Part shown: positions 16,045 through 23,826 of the stretch, piece after piece
How positions within the stretch are numbered: position 1 is the first letter of the stretch
How the letters are laid out: each line of letters opens with the position of its first letter
Source of the DNA: Calothrix sp. NIES-2098
GTDB lineage: Bacteria > Cyanobacteriota > Cyanobacteriia > Cyanobacteriales > Nostocaceae
Assembly: GCA_002368175.1 (NCBI GenBank)
Contig: AP018172.1
Coordinates: forward strand, 2,106,001-2,170,000
Direction: 5' to 3'
Length of the DNA: 64,000 bases
Notes under the pieces: generated by a model
Told to the model about the DNA's origin: nothing
What the model saw: only the letters and a program-made list of their open reading frames with translations
Database searches by the model: none
Made by a program: the position numbers and the translations under genes

Positions 16045-16848
16045 CTATTTAACTTCTTGCATAGATTTCACAATTTTTGTGACTAATTTTCTTGGCGTGA
16101 ATCTCACAATTTCCGCAAGTAATTTATTTTTTAACCCAGGAATTGCCACAGTTTTACCTTCCATTAAAGCGCGATAGCCAATTCTCGCTACTGTTTGCGC
16201 ATCCATCATATTATTACTTTCTATCTGTTTAGCACCTGCAATCCCAGTTCTTTCATGAAAAGCTGATTCTGTTGGGCCTGGACAAAGGGCGGTTACAGTT
16301 ACACCTGTACCTTCTAATTCACACGCCAGTGCTTGTGAAAATGATAATACATAGGCTTTAGTAGCAAAATAAACTGCCATTAAAGGGCCTGGTTGAAAAG
16401 CCGCAGCAGAGGAAAGATTTAATACTTTTCCTTCGCCTTGCTTCACCATATCTTTTAGGAATAACTTAGTTAAATGAGTGAGACATACTAAATTTACCTG
16501 TAGCATTTCTAGTTCGGTATTCAAGTTTGTTTCATTAAATAATCCATGAATACCAAACCCTGCATTATTTACTAGTACGTCAACTTTGATATCTTCTTGC
16601 TGTAACTCATTAAAAATCTCTTCAGGTGATGTTTGTACAGATAAATCTTTGACAACAGGTTTAACTAAAATTCCAAATTTTTTGCAAAATTGATCGGTAA
16701 CTTCTGCCAATTTGTGCGCCATTCTATCTACTAATACCAAATTATAGTCATTCAGCGCAAAAATATATGCTAACTCGTAGCCAATTCCACTAGCTGCTCC
16801 AGTAATCAGAGCAGTTTTTTTCCGTTTACGTTGGTTTTTTGGGTTCAT
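16045..16848 (-). CDS. Short-chain dehydrogenase/reductase (SDR)
   Basis: 267 aa, NAD(P)-dependent. The cofactor site is ALITGAASGIGYELA near residues 13-27, NNAGFG near residue 92 supports the adenine pocket, and YFATKAY near residue 160 contains the catalytic Tyr-x-x-x-Lys. The end PRKLVTKIVKSM matches the DltE/YqjQ-like branch of cyanobacterial SDRs. The substrate is not known. No operon partner. Confidence 0.85.
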   Translation of the reverse strand: MNPKNQRKRKKTALITGAASGIGYELAYIFALNDYNLVLVDRMAHKLAEVTDQFCKKFGILVKPVVKDLSVQTSPEEIFNELQQEDIKVDVLVNNAGFGIHGLFNETNLNTELEMLQVNLVCLTHLTKLFLKDMVKQGEGKVLNLSSAAAFQPGPLMAVYFATKAYVLSFSQALACELEGTGVTVTALCPGPTESAFHERTGIAGAKQIESNNMMDAQTVARIGYRALMEGKTVAIPGLKNKLLAEIVRFTPRKLVTKIVKSMQEVK

Positions 16849-17485
16849 ATGAGAAAATATGTGAGTTTTACCTAATGGAGCTTTTCTACATTTTTAGCTA
16901 TTCAACCTTGGAACAAACTAAAAATGTTTTTAGTCGTTAGTCTTTTAAATACTTGTTTAGCAATTTGCTCAAATTTACACCTTGTAGCTATGAGGCTCTA
17001 CTGAAATGCTAAAAAATTAGTTAAATTTTTATCTTTTTAGCCAAGAAATTCAGTAATTTAGCCAGTCTATTTTGACTATACTTTGATGAATATTGAACTG
17101 TTGTATATATGAGAACAAACAAGAAATATTTTAAAGTTATGGCTTGCCAACAAAAATTTTAGCTAATACCAAAGTAGTATTCTAAAAATCCGTAGGATGA
17201 TTTTTTGCAGTCCTAAATTTTATTTCACATGAAATGCGCTAAAATATTTTATTTTTTGAGAAAGTGATATGTGTTGAAGTTCTTATATCTACATAGGCTT
17301 GTAAAGACTCATCTAAAAATGTTGTTTTACGATCGACAAGTATATAAACGGTTATTTATGTAGTGTAAGAATAAATAGGTCATTAAAAGTACAATAAAAA
17401 CCCTCTTAAACAAATGGCAATTTTTGTAAATTTATTGCCTGCTTAAGAGGGGATCGATATTGTGAGAAATTCTATAATTGCATTG
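16849..17485. other. AT-rich intergenic stretch
   Basis: About 640 bp without a credible ORF between the starts/ends of two minus-strand genes. The only structure found is the hairpin pair at 17402-17452. The rest is AT-rich DNA with no repeat that I recognise. Confidence 0.5.
17402..17452 (-). terminator. Two-part stem-loop after the thioredoxin gene
   Basis: CCCTCTTAA (17402 on) pairs with TTAAGAGGG, and inside it GGCAAT pairs with ATTGCC. It lies 34 bp past the stop of the minus-strand thioredoxin gene, the expected place for a terminator. Confidence 0.6.
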
Positions 17486-18076
17486 CTAATTTACAACCTG
17501 GCTACCATGACTGCGCGGATCGTCTTGACTAGCGGTTGGTGCGACTGGCGCAGAGAATTTAGAAACCTGTCCGCTAGCTTGGGCGTAAGGTAGGGAGGAA
17601 CCAGTTACTAAAGCTTCTAAGTTGCTAGCCATGACGATGCGTGGTTGATCGCCGATCGCCTGTGCTATCGTTTCCCCGGTTTTACCCAAAAATACAAAAT
17701 GGGGAATTCCATCGACCCGATATTTCAACATTTCTGGCAACCATTTGGTGTTATCCACATTCAACATGACAAAATTGAGCTTGTCAGCATATTGCTGTTC
17801 TAACTCAGTCATATCTGGAGCCATTTTTTGACATACAGTACACCAATCAGCGTAAAATTCGACTAGTGAAGGCTTACCGTTAGCGATCGCAACTTCTAGA
17901 GGGATGGAAGTCTCACCCAATTTGCTGAGAGAAGCGGTAGTTGTCTCAGTTCGCAATCCTAAAACTAGGGCGACAGTAAGCGCGATCGCTACTATCGCAA
18001 CTAAGAAATTTCGCACGCGCAGCCCTACAGTAGATTCAGGTTTGGCGGGAGTATTAATAGGAGAATCCGGAGTCAT
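17486..18076 (-). CDS. txlA: Membrane-anchored thioredoxin-like protein (TxlA/HCF164 type)
   Basis: 196 aa with one N-terminal membrane helix (about residues 21-41) and a thioredoxin domain with WCTVC at 78-82. HCF164/TxlA proteins face the thylakoid lumen or periplasm and pass reducing power to c-type cytochrome maturation and other targets. VDGIPHFVFLG carries the cis-Pro loop. The tail after residue ~165 is low-complexity. CTVC instead of CGPC is usual for this group. It is the last host-type gene before the accessory island. Confidence 0.88.
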   Translation of the reverse strand: MTPDSPINTPAKPESTVGLRVRNFLVAIVAIALTVALVLGLRTETTTASLSKLGETSIPLEVAIANGKPSLVEFYADWCTVCQKMAPDMTELEQQYADKLNFVMLNVDNTKWLPEMLKYRVDGIPHFVFLGKTGETIAQAIGDQPRIVMASNLEALVTGSSLPYAQASGQVSKFSAPVAPTASQDDPRSHGSQVVN

Positions 18077-18142
18077 AACAGAATTATTAAAACTTATTAA
18101 GCAGTATCATCTTCAGGGTAACTGAAACTTGGAGTCATTTTA

Positions 18143-18166
18143 TAACCCTTCCTAAGAGAAGGGTTA
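18143..18166. repeat. Perfect 9-bp stem-loop next to the IS110-like gene
   Basis: TAACCCTTC and GAAGGGTTA flank a 6-nt loop, 5 bp past the transposase stop. There is no T tract on either side, so it may mark the element end rather than terminate transcription. Confidence 0.5.
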
Positions 18167-18171
18167 AAGCA

Positions 18172-19536
18172 TCAGGTTATCTTACACAATTCATCAAACA
18201 GCAAGTTAACAACTTTACTCATCAGTTTTCCCTGGATGTGCTTGCCAGCTAGTAATTTTTCACCTTGTTCTGTGACATTTGACTTAAGTGAGTCACGGTA
18301 ATCAACTAATCTAGCAGTCAGTTCGTTTTTGGGGAGTCTCCCGGTTTCTAAACCAGTTAAGACATACTGCCATAGAGCAATCCGACACAGCGACGAACCG
18401 CTAGCTTTTTCAACCAAACCATCTCCGGACTGTTCTAAAACAGTACCCATACCCAGCCGCATTTTGAAAGTGTCGCGGCTGCGGTTGCGTTTAATCCGTT
18501 TGGTTTCACCAGCAAGTCGCCTGACAATGGTTTCACCGTTTTTGCGATCGCGTTCAGTTTTTTTGACCTCACGCACTTCATATTCAATCACCGGTTTACC
18601 GTTGACCCCTAAGAATGACTCAAATGGGTAAATCCGACTTAACAGACGCGATCGCACTCTCAGGCCAAAACCAAACTTATCAAACACGCTCATGTATTGG
18701 CGAAATGCTGGTGCTTGAAGCATTTCACTGATTCTGGCTTCTAAGCGCTGCTCGTAAAGTGAAATGTCACACATCCAATCAGCATGAAGTTCTAGTACTG
18801 GGTCAATCTCAATTCCATAAAAGCGGGCGATGGATTTTTTATAGAGATTGTCGAGTCGAGTTTTCCCGGCGCTTGAAATTTCAGTTTTGCGATTAGCCAA
18901 CCATCCCCACAAGGGCGGTAATAGTCCAGGCTTACTGGAAACGCTCTTAGTGTGAGCGACTTCGGGAAACTGCCAGGACAAAAGCTGACGGCCATAATTG
19001 CTGATTGGCGACTGCACCCGGTTGAGATGTTCAAGCTGCTGGCACAGGTCGCGGAGTTCATCAATCGGTTCTGGGCGGTGCATGAGAAAATATCTCATGT
19101 TGATTTCGCCTGTTTCGAGTCGGTGGTCTGGGTCGTGACCGTAGGCGGCCATTGCTAAAGCATCAGCCGCATCCGATTTGTTGGGCAGGTTTTTACCTCC
19201 CCGGTAACGCCGCAGTTCAACGTGGCCCACCCACAAAATCTTAATTTCTAACTTTTTGAGAATAGATGCCCACAACCGGGAATAGTGGTTTCCAGTTGGT
19301 TCTAGGATTGCGTAATCCGGCTGAATTTCTGTTAGATAATCTGCAAAATCAAAAGCTGATTTTTGCTTCTTTCTAGCATCGGGATTGGAATAGAAAGCTG
19401 GATATAAACTTGATGTTTTATTCCTAGTTTTATGCCAATAACCCTGCAATCCGCCCTTGGGGTATTGTGTTAAAATATGACAAGTTACGCTTGATTTACT
19501 AACATCAATTCCCAAAATTGTTAATTCATTTGTCAT
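18172..19536 (-). CDS. Divergent IS110-like DEDD transposase/recombinase
   Basis: About 454 aa. The RuvC-like N-terminal domain has all four acidic positions of IS110 enzymes: Asp11 in ILGIDVSKSS, Glu79 in AILEPTGNH and Asp122/Asp125 in NKSDAADALA. The C-terminal part resembles Transposase_20: a helix-hairpin-helix-like stretch near residues 280-305, then TVLEQSGDG, whose Ser370 would be the nucleophile, then a GSSLCRIALWQYV helix. Between these is an extra basic segment (about 310-356) that canonical members lack, and the whole is 100 residues longer than normal. Upstream starts TTG 19554 and ATG 19551 are possible. IS110 enzymes recombine DNA guided by a bridge RNA; whether this one does is inference. 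Confidence 0.7.
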   Translation of the reverse strand: MTNELTILGIDVSKSSVTCHILTQYPKGGLQGYWHKTRNKTSSLYPAFYSNPDARKKQKSAFDFADYLTEIQPDYAILEPTGNHYSRLWASILKKLEIKILWVGHVELRRYRGGKNLPNKSDAADALAMAAYGHDPDHRLETGEINMRYFLMHRPEPIDELRDLCQQLEHLNRVQSPISNYGRQLLSWQFPEVAHTKSVSSKPGLLPPLWGWLANRKTEISSAGKTRLDNLYKKSIARFYGIEIDPVLELHADWMCDISLYEQRLEARISEMLQAPAFRQYMSVFDKFGFGLRVRSRLLSRIYPFESFLGVNGKPVIEYEVREVKKTERDRKNGETIVRRLAGETKRIKRNRSRDTFKMRLGMGTVLEQSGDGLVEKASGSSLCRIALWQYVLTGLETGRLPKNELTARLVDYRDSLKSNVTEQGEKLLAGKHIQGKLMSKVVNLLFDELCKIT

Positions 19537-19554
19537 GGTTCTGTGTTGCATCAA

Positions 19555-19852
19555 GGTGAAGGTGTAGGACTGGCATCCTTAATTAACCCGAACTAAACAG
19601 CGCACGAATCACCCTAACGCCCCACATCAAAGGGGCGCGATTCAGGAGTAAACGCAATTCGGGAAATTGATAAGAGAAAGGCTGCGCATGAAGATGAAAA
19701 CGCCGCAATTCAGCAGCGCAGTTCACTCTCAACGCCGCACTTTCTCTTAACAACTGGCAGACTGCTTTGGACACAATCCGCGACGGTGGGAATTTCCCAC
19801 CGTTTCGGCTACTGTGTCAGGTAGCCTATAGCCAATAGGCTCATCAGGCGGT
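19555..19852 (-). ncRNA. Structured noncoding DNA before the IS110-like gene, candidate bridge RNA
   Basis: About 300 bp with no credible ORF, upstream of the transposase as in IS110-group elements where the bridge RNA is encoded at the 5' side. Inverted repeats: GAATC plus CGCCCC (19606-19623) with GGGGCG plus GATTC (19632-19643); ACGGTGGGAA with its exact complement (19783-19803, one-base centre); AGCCTAT with ATAGGCT (19823-19841). The last may instead terminate the neighbouring minus-strand gene. An RNA is proposed from position and structure only. Confidence 0.35.
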
Positions 19853-20107
19853 TTAAAAAGGTATGTTGTAAATTTGCTCGTCTAAAGTTCCGCTTCCTTT
19901 ATGAAAGCCAAATTCGGGTAAATCTTTGGTCACATTTAGATAACCATCGATAAATTCATAAGGTAAGTTTTCGGCTTCTGCAAAGCCTTGAGAATGCCAA
20001 TAATCAATGATTCTTTGCTTTTTTTCGTGTGATTCAACCCATGTAACAGCAGAAAAACTGACATAAATTCCTTGACCTCTAATAACTTTAAGAATTCCAC
20101 CTCTCAT
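19853..20107 (-). CDS. Unknown small protein, third gene of a coupled block
   Basis: 84 aa, soluble, not recognised. QGIYVSFSAVTWVESHEKKQRIIDYWHSQG suggests an alpha/beta fold with a helix. The start overlaps the stop of the upstream gene as ATGA, so translation is probably coupled. It closes the minus-strand block of the island. Confidence 0.6.
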   Translation of the reverse strand: MRGGILKVIRGQGIYVSFSAVTWVESHEKKQRIIDYWHSQGFAEAENLPYEFIDGYLNVTKDLPEFGFHKGSGTLDEQIYNIPF

Positions 20108-20571
20108 TGGTTATCCAGATTGCGTAAATAGCTATCTAATTCACCATAAGTAACTTGGTCAATACTGGCTACGATGATTTCTCCTGTTTGAGCTACACGC
20201 TGCAATGAAGCTGTTATTCCTCGACTGCGTAATGCTCGTTGAACTTCGGTTGATGCTAATGCTATTTCTGCATCTGCATAATCTTGTGGGAGATAAGGAA
20301 ATACAATTTCCTCAACCTCATTAGATGCAGTTCTTATGACTTGCAACATATGTTTTTTGGCTTGGTCAACTGCGGCTTGGGGAATATAAAACTCAACCGT
20401 GACATTCTTTTGTAAAAGCATTCGCTGAATGTCATATGCACGTAAAGCTTGCTGAAATACTGCTAAATTCGCTTCATCAGCAACCGGAATTCTGGCTACT
20501 TCACCAGGGTTAGCTAATCGAATAGCATCCTTGATTATGTCTTTACCTCGACTAATAGCTGCTTGGTTCAT
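20104..20571 (-). CDS. Unknown protein, second gene of a coupled block
   Basis: 155 aa from MNQAAISRGKDIIKDAIRLANPGEVARIPV, mostly helical by eye and without membrane segments. Not recognised. ATG at 20571 is chosen over one at 20619 because it forms an ATGA overlap with the preceding stop, the same arrangement as the next gene. The two overlaps argue that the block makes its proteins in fixed proportion. Confidence 0.6.
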   Translation of the reverse strand: MNQAAISRGKDIIKDAIRLANPGEVARIPVADEANLAVFQQALRAYDIQRMLLQKNVTVEFYIPQAAVDQAKKHMLQVIRTASNEVEEIVFPYLPQDYADAEIALASTEVQRALRSRGITASLQRVAQTGEIIVASIDQVTYGELDSYLRNLDNQ

Positions 20572-20816
20572 AATTCTGTTTTCGAGTGGCAATGACAACG
20601 GTTTTGGGCTTCCTCCCAAGCTTGGAGTATGGCTGTGGCATCTTCACCTTGAAAGGGTTGATTGTCGCCGTTATGCCAGGTGATTACGACTAAATCTTGT
20701 TTGAAAGCATCACCAGCTGGTGAATGTTGCAGTTGGCGAACTTGGGCCAAATTGAGCCAACCACTGCCGGGGGTTTTACAAGTGAACACGCTTTTGACTG
20801 ATATTATGGTGTGCAT
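20568..20816 (-). CDS. Unknown small protein, first gene of a coupled block
   Basis: 82 aa. CKTPGSGWLNLAQVRQLQH followed by DLVVITWHNGDNQPFQGEDATAILQAWEEAQ looks like a compact beta-beta-alpha domain; LNLAQVRQI-type segments with WxNG occur in mobile-element proteins of filamentous cyanobacteria. I know no function. Codon use looks coding in this frame, and it ends in an ATGA overlap with the next gene. Confidence 0.6.
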   Translation of the reverse strand: MHTIISVKSVFTCKTPGSGWLNLAQVRQLQHSPAGDAFKQDLVVITWHNGDNQPFQGEDATAILQAWEEAQNRCHCHSKTEL

Positions 20817-20899
20817 GGTTCAGGCTTATCCAATGGCTAAGTTGGGTTGAGCTTTTGCGATCGCTCCTCCTCCAAAAGCGCGATCGCAAAAAAAATTGA

Positions 20900-21292
20900 C
20901 TAAAATCCTTCAGGGATACCGCTATCTGTGGCAGTATCCCCAGCCTCAAAAGGGATGTCGTCTATGCTGGGTTCCCCTGTTGTGGTTGAGTTATCTTGTG
21001 ATGGTTGAAGTTTTTCTAGTTCAGCCTTGGTTTGTTCGAGTTTTGCAATCTCTCGCTTGAGGTTGTACACCTGGTCGTCTAGTTGGTTTCTTTTCGCTTC
21101 CAAGTCCAAAATCTGTTTTTGGAACTCCTTACCAATTTGGGAACGGATGTTACGCTCGACCAATTCCATTAGGTGCAAAATTGCCTCGTCTTCATCGTCT
21201 CCTTGGGCAACTTCACCAAACAACTCTAGGTGCTTATTTTCGTAATTTCCTAGGTTTAAAACTCGTTTGTAACTGATGCTTTTAAGCTGCAT
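20900..21292 (-). CDS. Coiled-coil protein of the island
   Basis: 130 aa. The N terminus YKRVLNLGNYENKHLELFGEV is a motif I associate with small proteins of phage and mobile islands, followed by an acidic QGDDEDEAILHLMELVERNI helix. Residues ~65-100 form a coiled coil (LEAKRNQLDDQVYNLKREIAKLEQTKAEL) and the tail is acidic and disordered. Role unknown. Confidence 0.7.
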   Translation of the reverse strand: MQLKSISYKRVLNLGNYENKHLELFGEVAQGDDEDEAILHLMELVERNIRSQIGKEFQKQILDLEAKRNQLDDQVYNLKREIAKLEQTKAELEKLQPSQDNSTTTGEPSIDDIPFEAGDTATDSGIPEGF

Positions 21293-21365
21293 AATTTACC
21301 CTGTACACGTTTCAAGTCTTTGAATCAACGCGATCGCACTTTCAACGCGATCGCAAAATTTTGAG

Positions 21366-21551
21366 TTATCCTTGAACCTCAACCGGCTTATCAAAAACCA
21401 CCTGATAGCTAACACCAGGATTTAGCCCCCGTAAAATGTTCATGTAAGATTCAGCGTCAGTTCGACTGCGAAAACGATTAACGCAGATATTCTGAACTGT
21501 GGATTCACAGCGAAAAACAGCCCACGGTGTGAGGTCAGCGCGGTAAGTCAT
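21366..21551 (-). CDS. Small unknown protein
   Basis: 61 aa. MTYRADLTPWAVFRCESTVQ and RFRSRTDAESYMNILRGLNPG look like a small alpha/beta domain in which a residue pattern F-R-S-R-x-D-A-x-x-Y recurs in phage-island proteins. Not assigned. First gene of the minus-strand block; its promoter would be in the control region to its right. Confidence 0.6.
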   Translation of the reverse strand: MTYRADLTPWAVFRCESTVQNICVNRFRSRTDAESYMNILRGLNPGVSYQVVFDKPVEVQG

Positions 21552-21579
21552 AATTTAATTTCCCATTTTGTAAAGAAGG

Positions 21580-21618
21580 CCAGCGTCAAGCTACACCAAG
21601 CTGACGCTGGTGTTTTTT
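21580..21618 (+). terminator. Intrinsic terminator facing right
   Basis: CCAGCGTC-A-AGCT pairs with AGCT-GACGCTGG around ACACCA, followed by TGTTTTTT on the + strand. It is a convincing terminator, yet no + strand gene lies before it, so the transcript it ends is unknown. Confidence 0.6.
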
Positions 21619-21668
21619 CCGACATCTACATAGTGCTTAACTGACAGAAATCAGCATAATATTCACCT

Positions 21669-21709
21669 CCAAGGTGGAGGAAAGCGCCAGCAGCGAGCGC
21701 TGGCGAATC
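21669..21709. repeat. Two adjacent tight stem-loops
   Basis: CCTCCA-AGG-TGGAGG is followed within a few bases by CGCCAGC and GCTGGCG around a 7-nt loop. Such paired stems could be a small RNA, a recombination site or an operator. Confidence 0.55.
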
Positions 21710-21820
21710 ATGGTGTAATTTTGAACGGAAATCACAACTGAGAGATTAGATTAGCGTCTAAATACCTCCATTCCGAGACAGCATGACTGTGCAGCGCTGC
21801 AAGTGAAGCGTGAGCGCCAA

Positions 21821-21855
21821 TGACTAATAACTAATGACTATTGACTTTTGACTTA
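21821..21855. repeat. Heptanucleotide tandem repeat (STRR type)
   Basis: Five degenerate 7-bp units: TGACTAA, TAACTAA, TGACTAT, TGACTTT, TGACTTA. Short tandemly repeated heptamers are characteristic of heterocyst-forming cyanobacteria. Confidence 0.75.
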
Positions 21856-21965
21856 GGGTGTTTCCGCGCCGGGGCACATTTGGCAATGGCGCGGGTGAGT
21901 TGCTCCTGAGTATGCCCTCACAGGCACGATGGCAAATTTGAGGGGGGAGCTAAAATTTAGTTTTT

Positions 21966-22001
21966 ATACGTGAAAAACGTATAGTTTCATTTTTCACGTA
22001 T
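21966..22001. promoter_or_regulatory. 12-bp inverted-repeat operator
   Basis: ATACGTGAAAAA and its exact complement TTTTTCACGTAT are separated by 12 nt. TCACGTA recurs downstream. Position just ahead of a ribbon-helix-helix gene suggests the binding site of that protein, which would control itself and the divergent genes. Confidence 0.65.
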
Positions 22002-22028
22002 GATATATTCTTGTCAAGAGGGTACAGG

Positions 22029-22060
22029 AATAAATCACGTACAGAAAAATAAATCACGTA
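22029..22060. promoter_or_regulatory. Two exact 13-bp direct repeats with the same core
   Basis: AATAAATCACGTA occurs at 22029-22041 and 22048-22060, period 19 bp. The TCACGTA core is the half-site of the upstream palindrome. The last copy ends 30 bp before the regulator start. Confidence 0.65.
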
Positions 22061-22090
22061 TAATTAACATGAACAGTAAAGTAAGAACCG

Positions 22091-22303
22091 ATGGGAAGAG
22101 CCAGAAAGGTAGACCAGTCAGAGGAACTGGTGAATGCAACAGTCCGCATTCCAACCGAGGAATGGGAAAAAATAAACAAGAAGGCGAAGCAGATGGGTAT
22201 GACCAGGACAGATTTATTCAGGGCTATAGCCCAGGAGAAAATCTATTTAGTAGAATCGAATCCCTTATCGAAGGAGCAGATTTTGATCCTGGAAAAGTCC
22301 TAG
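22091..22303 (+). CDS. Ribbon-helix-helix regulator
   Basis: 70 aa. VNATVRIPTEEWEKINKKAKQMGMTRTDLFRAIA is a CopG/Arc-like ribbon-helix-helix: a short basic strand that reads DNA, then two helices. Such proteins bind tandem or inverted short sites as dimers of dimers, matching the TCACGTA repeats just upstream. The stop comes late in a region where another frame (-1) also looks coding, see the next entry. Confidence 0.8.
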   Translation: MGRARKVDQSEELVNATVRIPTEEWEKINKKAKQMGMTRTDLFRAIAQEKIYLVESNPLSKEQILILEKS

Positions 22304-22488
22304 AAGCCGTTCGCCTAATTAGGGAAGCGCACCTGTCGTATGTACGGGCACATAAGCAACGGCTTGAGACTAGGTTGGATGAAGCTAAAGAGAACGAAGC
22401 TGATTTTATAAAATCCTGCGACCTGCTAGAGCAGAAAATCCAGGGTTTCATGGACAAAACGCAAACAGTATCCGAGACCGAAGATTAA
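22241..22488 (+). CDS. Coiled-coil ORF overlapping the regulator in the -1 frame
   Basis: From about residue LFSRIESLIEG the frame gives a plausible helical protein with a coiled coil (LSYVRAHKQRLETRLDEAKENEADFIKSCDLLEQKIQ) ending at 22488, right before a terminator. I find no ATG, GTG or TTG start in a sensible place inside it; the longer frame from 22000 is only the out-of-frame shadow of the regulator. A -1 shift near GGAAAAG (22293-22299), just before the regulator stop, would give a fusion of regulator and coiled coil. The left boundary given is approximate. Confidence 0.45.
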
Positions 22489-22489
22489 A

Positions 22490-22519
22490 CCGTCCTGCCA
22501 TTGGTGAGGACGGCTTTTT
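22490..22519 (+). terminator. Intrinsic terminator
   Basis: CCGTCCT and AGGACGG enclose a 10-nt loop and are followed by CTTTTT. It starts 2 bp after the coiled-coil stop, which supports that frame as real. Confidence 0.8.
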
Positions 22520-22643
22520 AATGGGTGTGTCGCCCTCACTTCATTTGCGATCGCCGCTAATTATCAACAGTTAATAACCTGATTCTTAATAACTAAAAAA
22601 TTGAAATGCCTCCTAGAGCTACCAACTACTAAGAGGCAATAAG

Positions 22644-23564
22644 TTGAAATTCTCTACTCTAATTATGACATTAAAAGCATCAAAAACTCTGTCACTCAGG
22701 ACAGAAAAAGAACTGGCATTTTTCCTCGAACAGAACACAATTCCATTGACTCAAGCCCTATGGGAATGGATAGCATTACAAGGAAAAATCGGTACACAAA
22801 TAGAAATTGACCTGAGAGATTTTGAGCAATTTGTCACTAAACACCGAGGTACAAAATTTGCTCGGTGGTGGCTGTTAAAACGCTTCAAATGGCTCATCCA
22901 ACATAGAGTAATCCAAGTAATTAAAGAATTCAGTAGTACAGCTTACAGAATACTTTTAAGACCATTCGATTGGTTAAAACCACGTAAAAAAAATCAGCAA
23001 AATCACTTGCAAAATCTCAACTCGACTTGCGATTTAAACACCTCAAACGAGCAATCAGCAAGGGACGGGGAGAACAACAACAACACTTATATTCCTAAGA
23101 TATCTTCGAGCGAACGTGAGGAGTTAAACAAAATACTCCAAGTTGTCAAACTTTGCGAACAATATGGTTATCAACCATCTGCACCAATTTTTGACTTTTC
23201 CCTTGCGGAACTCAAAGCAAGTTTAGAGCAATGGTCAAGCCAACAGTATGAAGAATTAGAACGACGCTATGACATTCTAGTTCTCTGTGCTGAGTATGGA
23301 ATTTATTACCATCCCAACAAAGCAGGCACTCAAGAACTGTTTAATTACCACATTGAAGAAATCGAACTAGCTTTAAAACACTTCATTCAAAGCGGTGGAT
23401 TTGAAAAACGTTCCAACGGTAAACCAATTATTTCTAATCCCCAAGGTTGGTTAATTCGTTGTTTACAGCAATCCTGGTGGGAACAAGTGACATTTGGCAT
23501 TGACCAATTTCTCTCTGTCATAAATGCCTTTTTACCCAAGAACATCCCTAGGGATTATTCCTAA
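22644..23564 (+). CDS. Possible replication (replisome-organiser-like) protein
   Basis: 306 aa. The N-terminal ~100 residues look like a winged-helix region (LRDFEQFVTKHRGTKFARWWLLKRFKWLIQHRVIQVI). After a polar Asn-rich linker (~115-150), the C-terminal half ends in SNPQGWLIRCLQQSWW. An NP-x-GWLI-x-A/C-x-x-x-x-W signature is seen at the end of phage and plasmid replisome organisers of the DnaD type. The role is therefore a guess from one motif. The TTG at 22644 has a good AGAGG 7 bases before it, whereas the ATG at 22665 has none. Confidence 0.55.
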   Translation: MKFSTLIMTLKASKTLSLRTEKELAFFLEQNTIPLTQALWEWIALQGKIGTQIEIDLRDFEQFVTKHRGTKFARWWLLKRFKWLIQHRVIQVIKEFSSTAYRILLRPFDWLKPRKKNQQNHLQNLNSTCDLNTSNEQSARDGENNNNTYIPKISSSEREELNKILQVVKLCEQYGYQPSAPIFDFSLAELKASLEQWSSQQYEELERRYDILVLCAEYGIYYHPNKAGTQELFNYHIEEIELALKHFIQSGGFEKRSNGKPIISNPQGWLIRCLQQSWWEQVTFGIDQFLSVINAFLPKNIPRDYS

Positions 23565-23622
23565 AACCCAATTTTAAAAAAATAGCCGCAACTGCGGCCG
23601 CTACCTATTCAAGAGAAAAATT

Positions 23623-23826
23623 ATGACAGATTCACAATTTTTATTCGACCGTCACCAGATTGAAATTTTCAAAAACTGGATACGCCGACGTTTCATTGAT
23701 GAGGTTGACTTTCAACAGATGCCAGTGAGTTGTGCCCTGGCGTGGTCAGCTGCACTCAAAGAATTGTCCCAAACAGTTGCTCATGAAATAGTTCCATTTC
23801 GCCGCGGTGGGGGTCGTGAGTCATGA
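23623..23826 (+). CDS. Small unknown protein
   Basis: 67 aa: MTDSQFLFDRHQIEIFKNWIRRR..., helical, positively charged at the end. Not recognised. It overlaps the next gene by four bases (ATGA), so the two are translationally coupled. Confidence 0.55.
   Translation: MTDSQFLFDRHQIEIFKNWIRRRFIDEVDFQQMPVSCALAWSAALKELSQTVAHEIVPFRRGGGRES

Larger units (their letters stand above)
21552..22090. other. Control region of the island, rich in hairpins
   Basis: Divergent intergenic region. From left to right: a terminator-like hairpin (21580-21618), two tight stems (21669-21709), five degenerate 7-bp repeats (21821-21855), a GC-rich stem around 21866-21895 (CGCGCC with GGCGCG), and the operator-like repeats at 21966-22060. 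No ORF is believable here. Confidence 0.6.

Noticed and set aside
22000..22488. 162-aa frame taken as one gene from 22000
   Set aside because: Its first half is the regulator gene read out of frame and lies over the operator; only the C-terminal part looks real.
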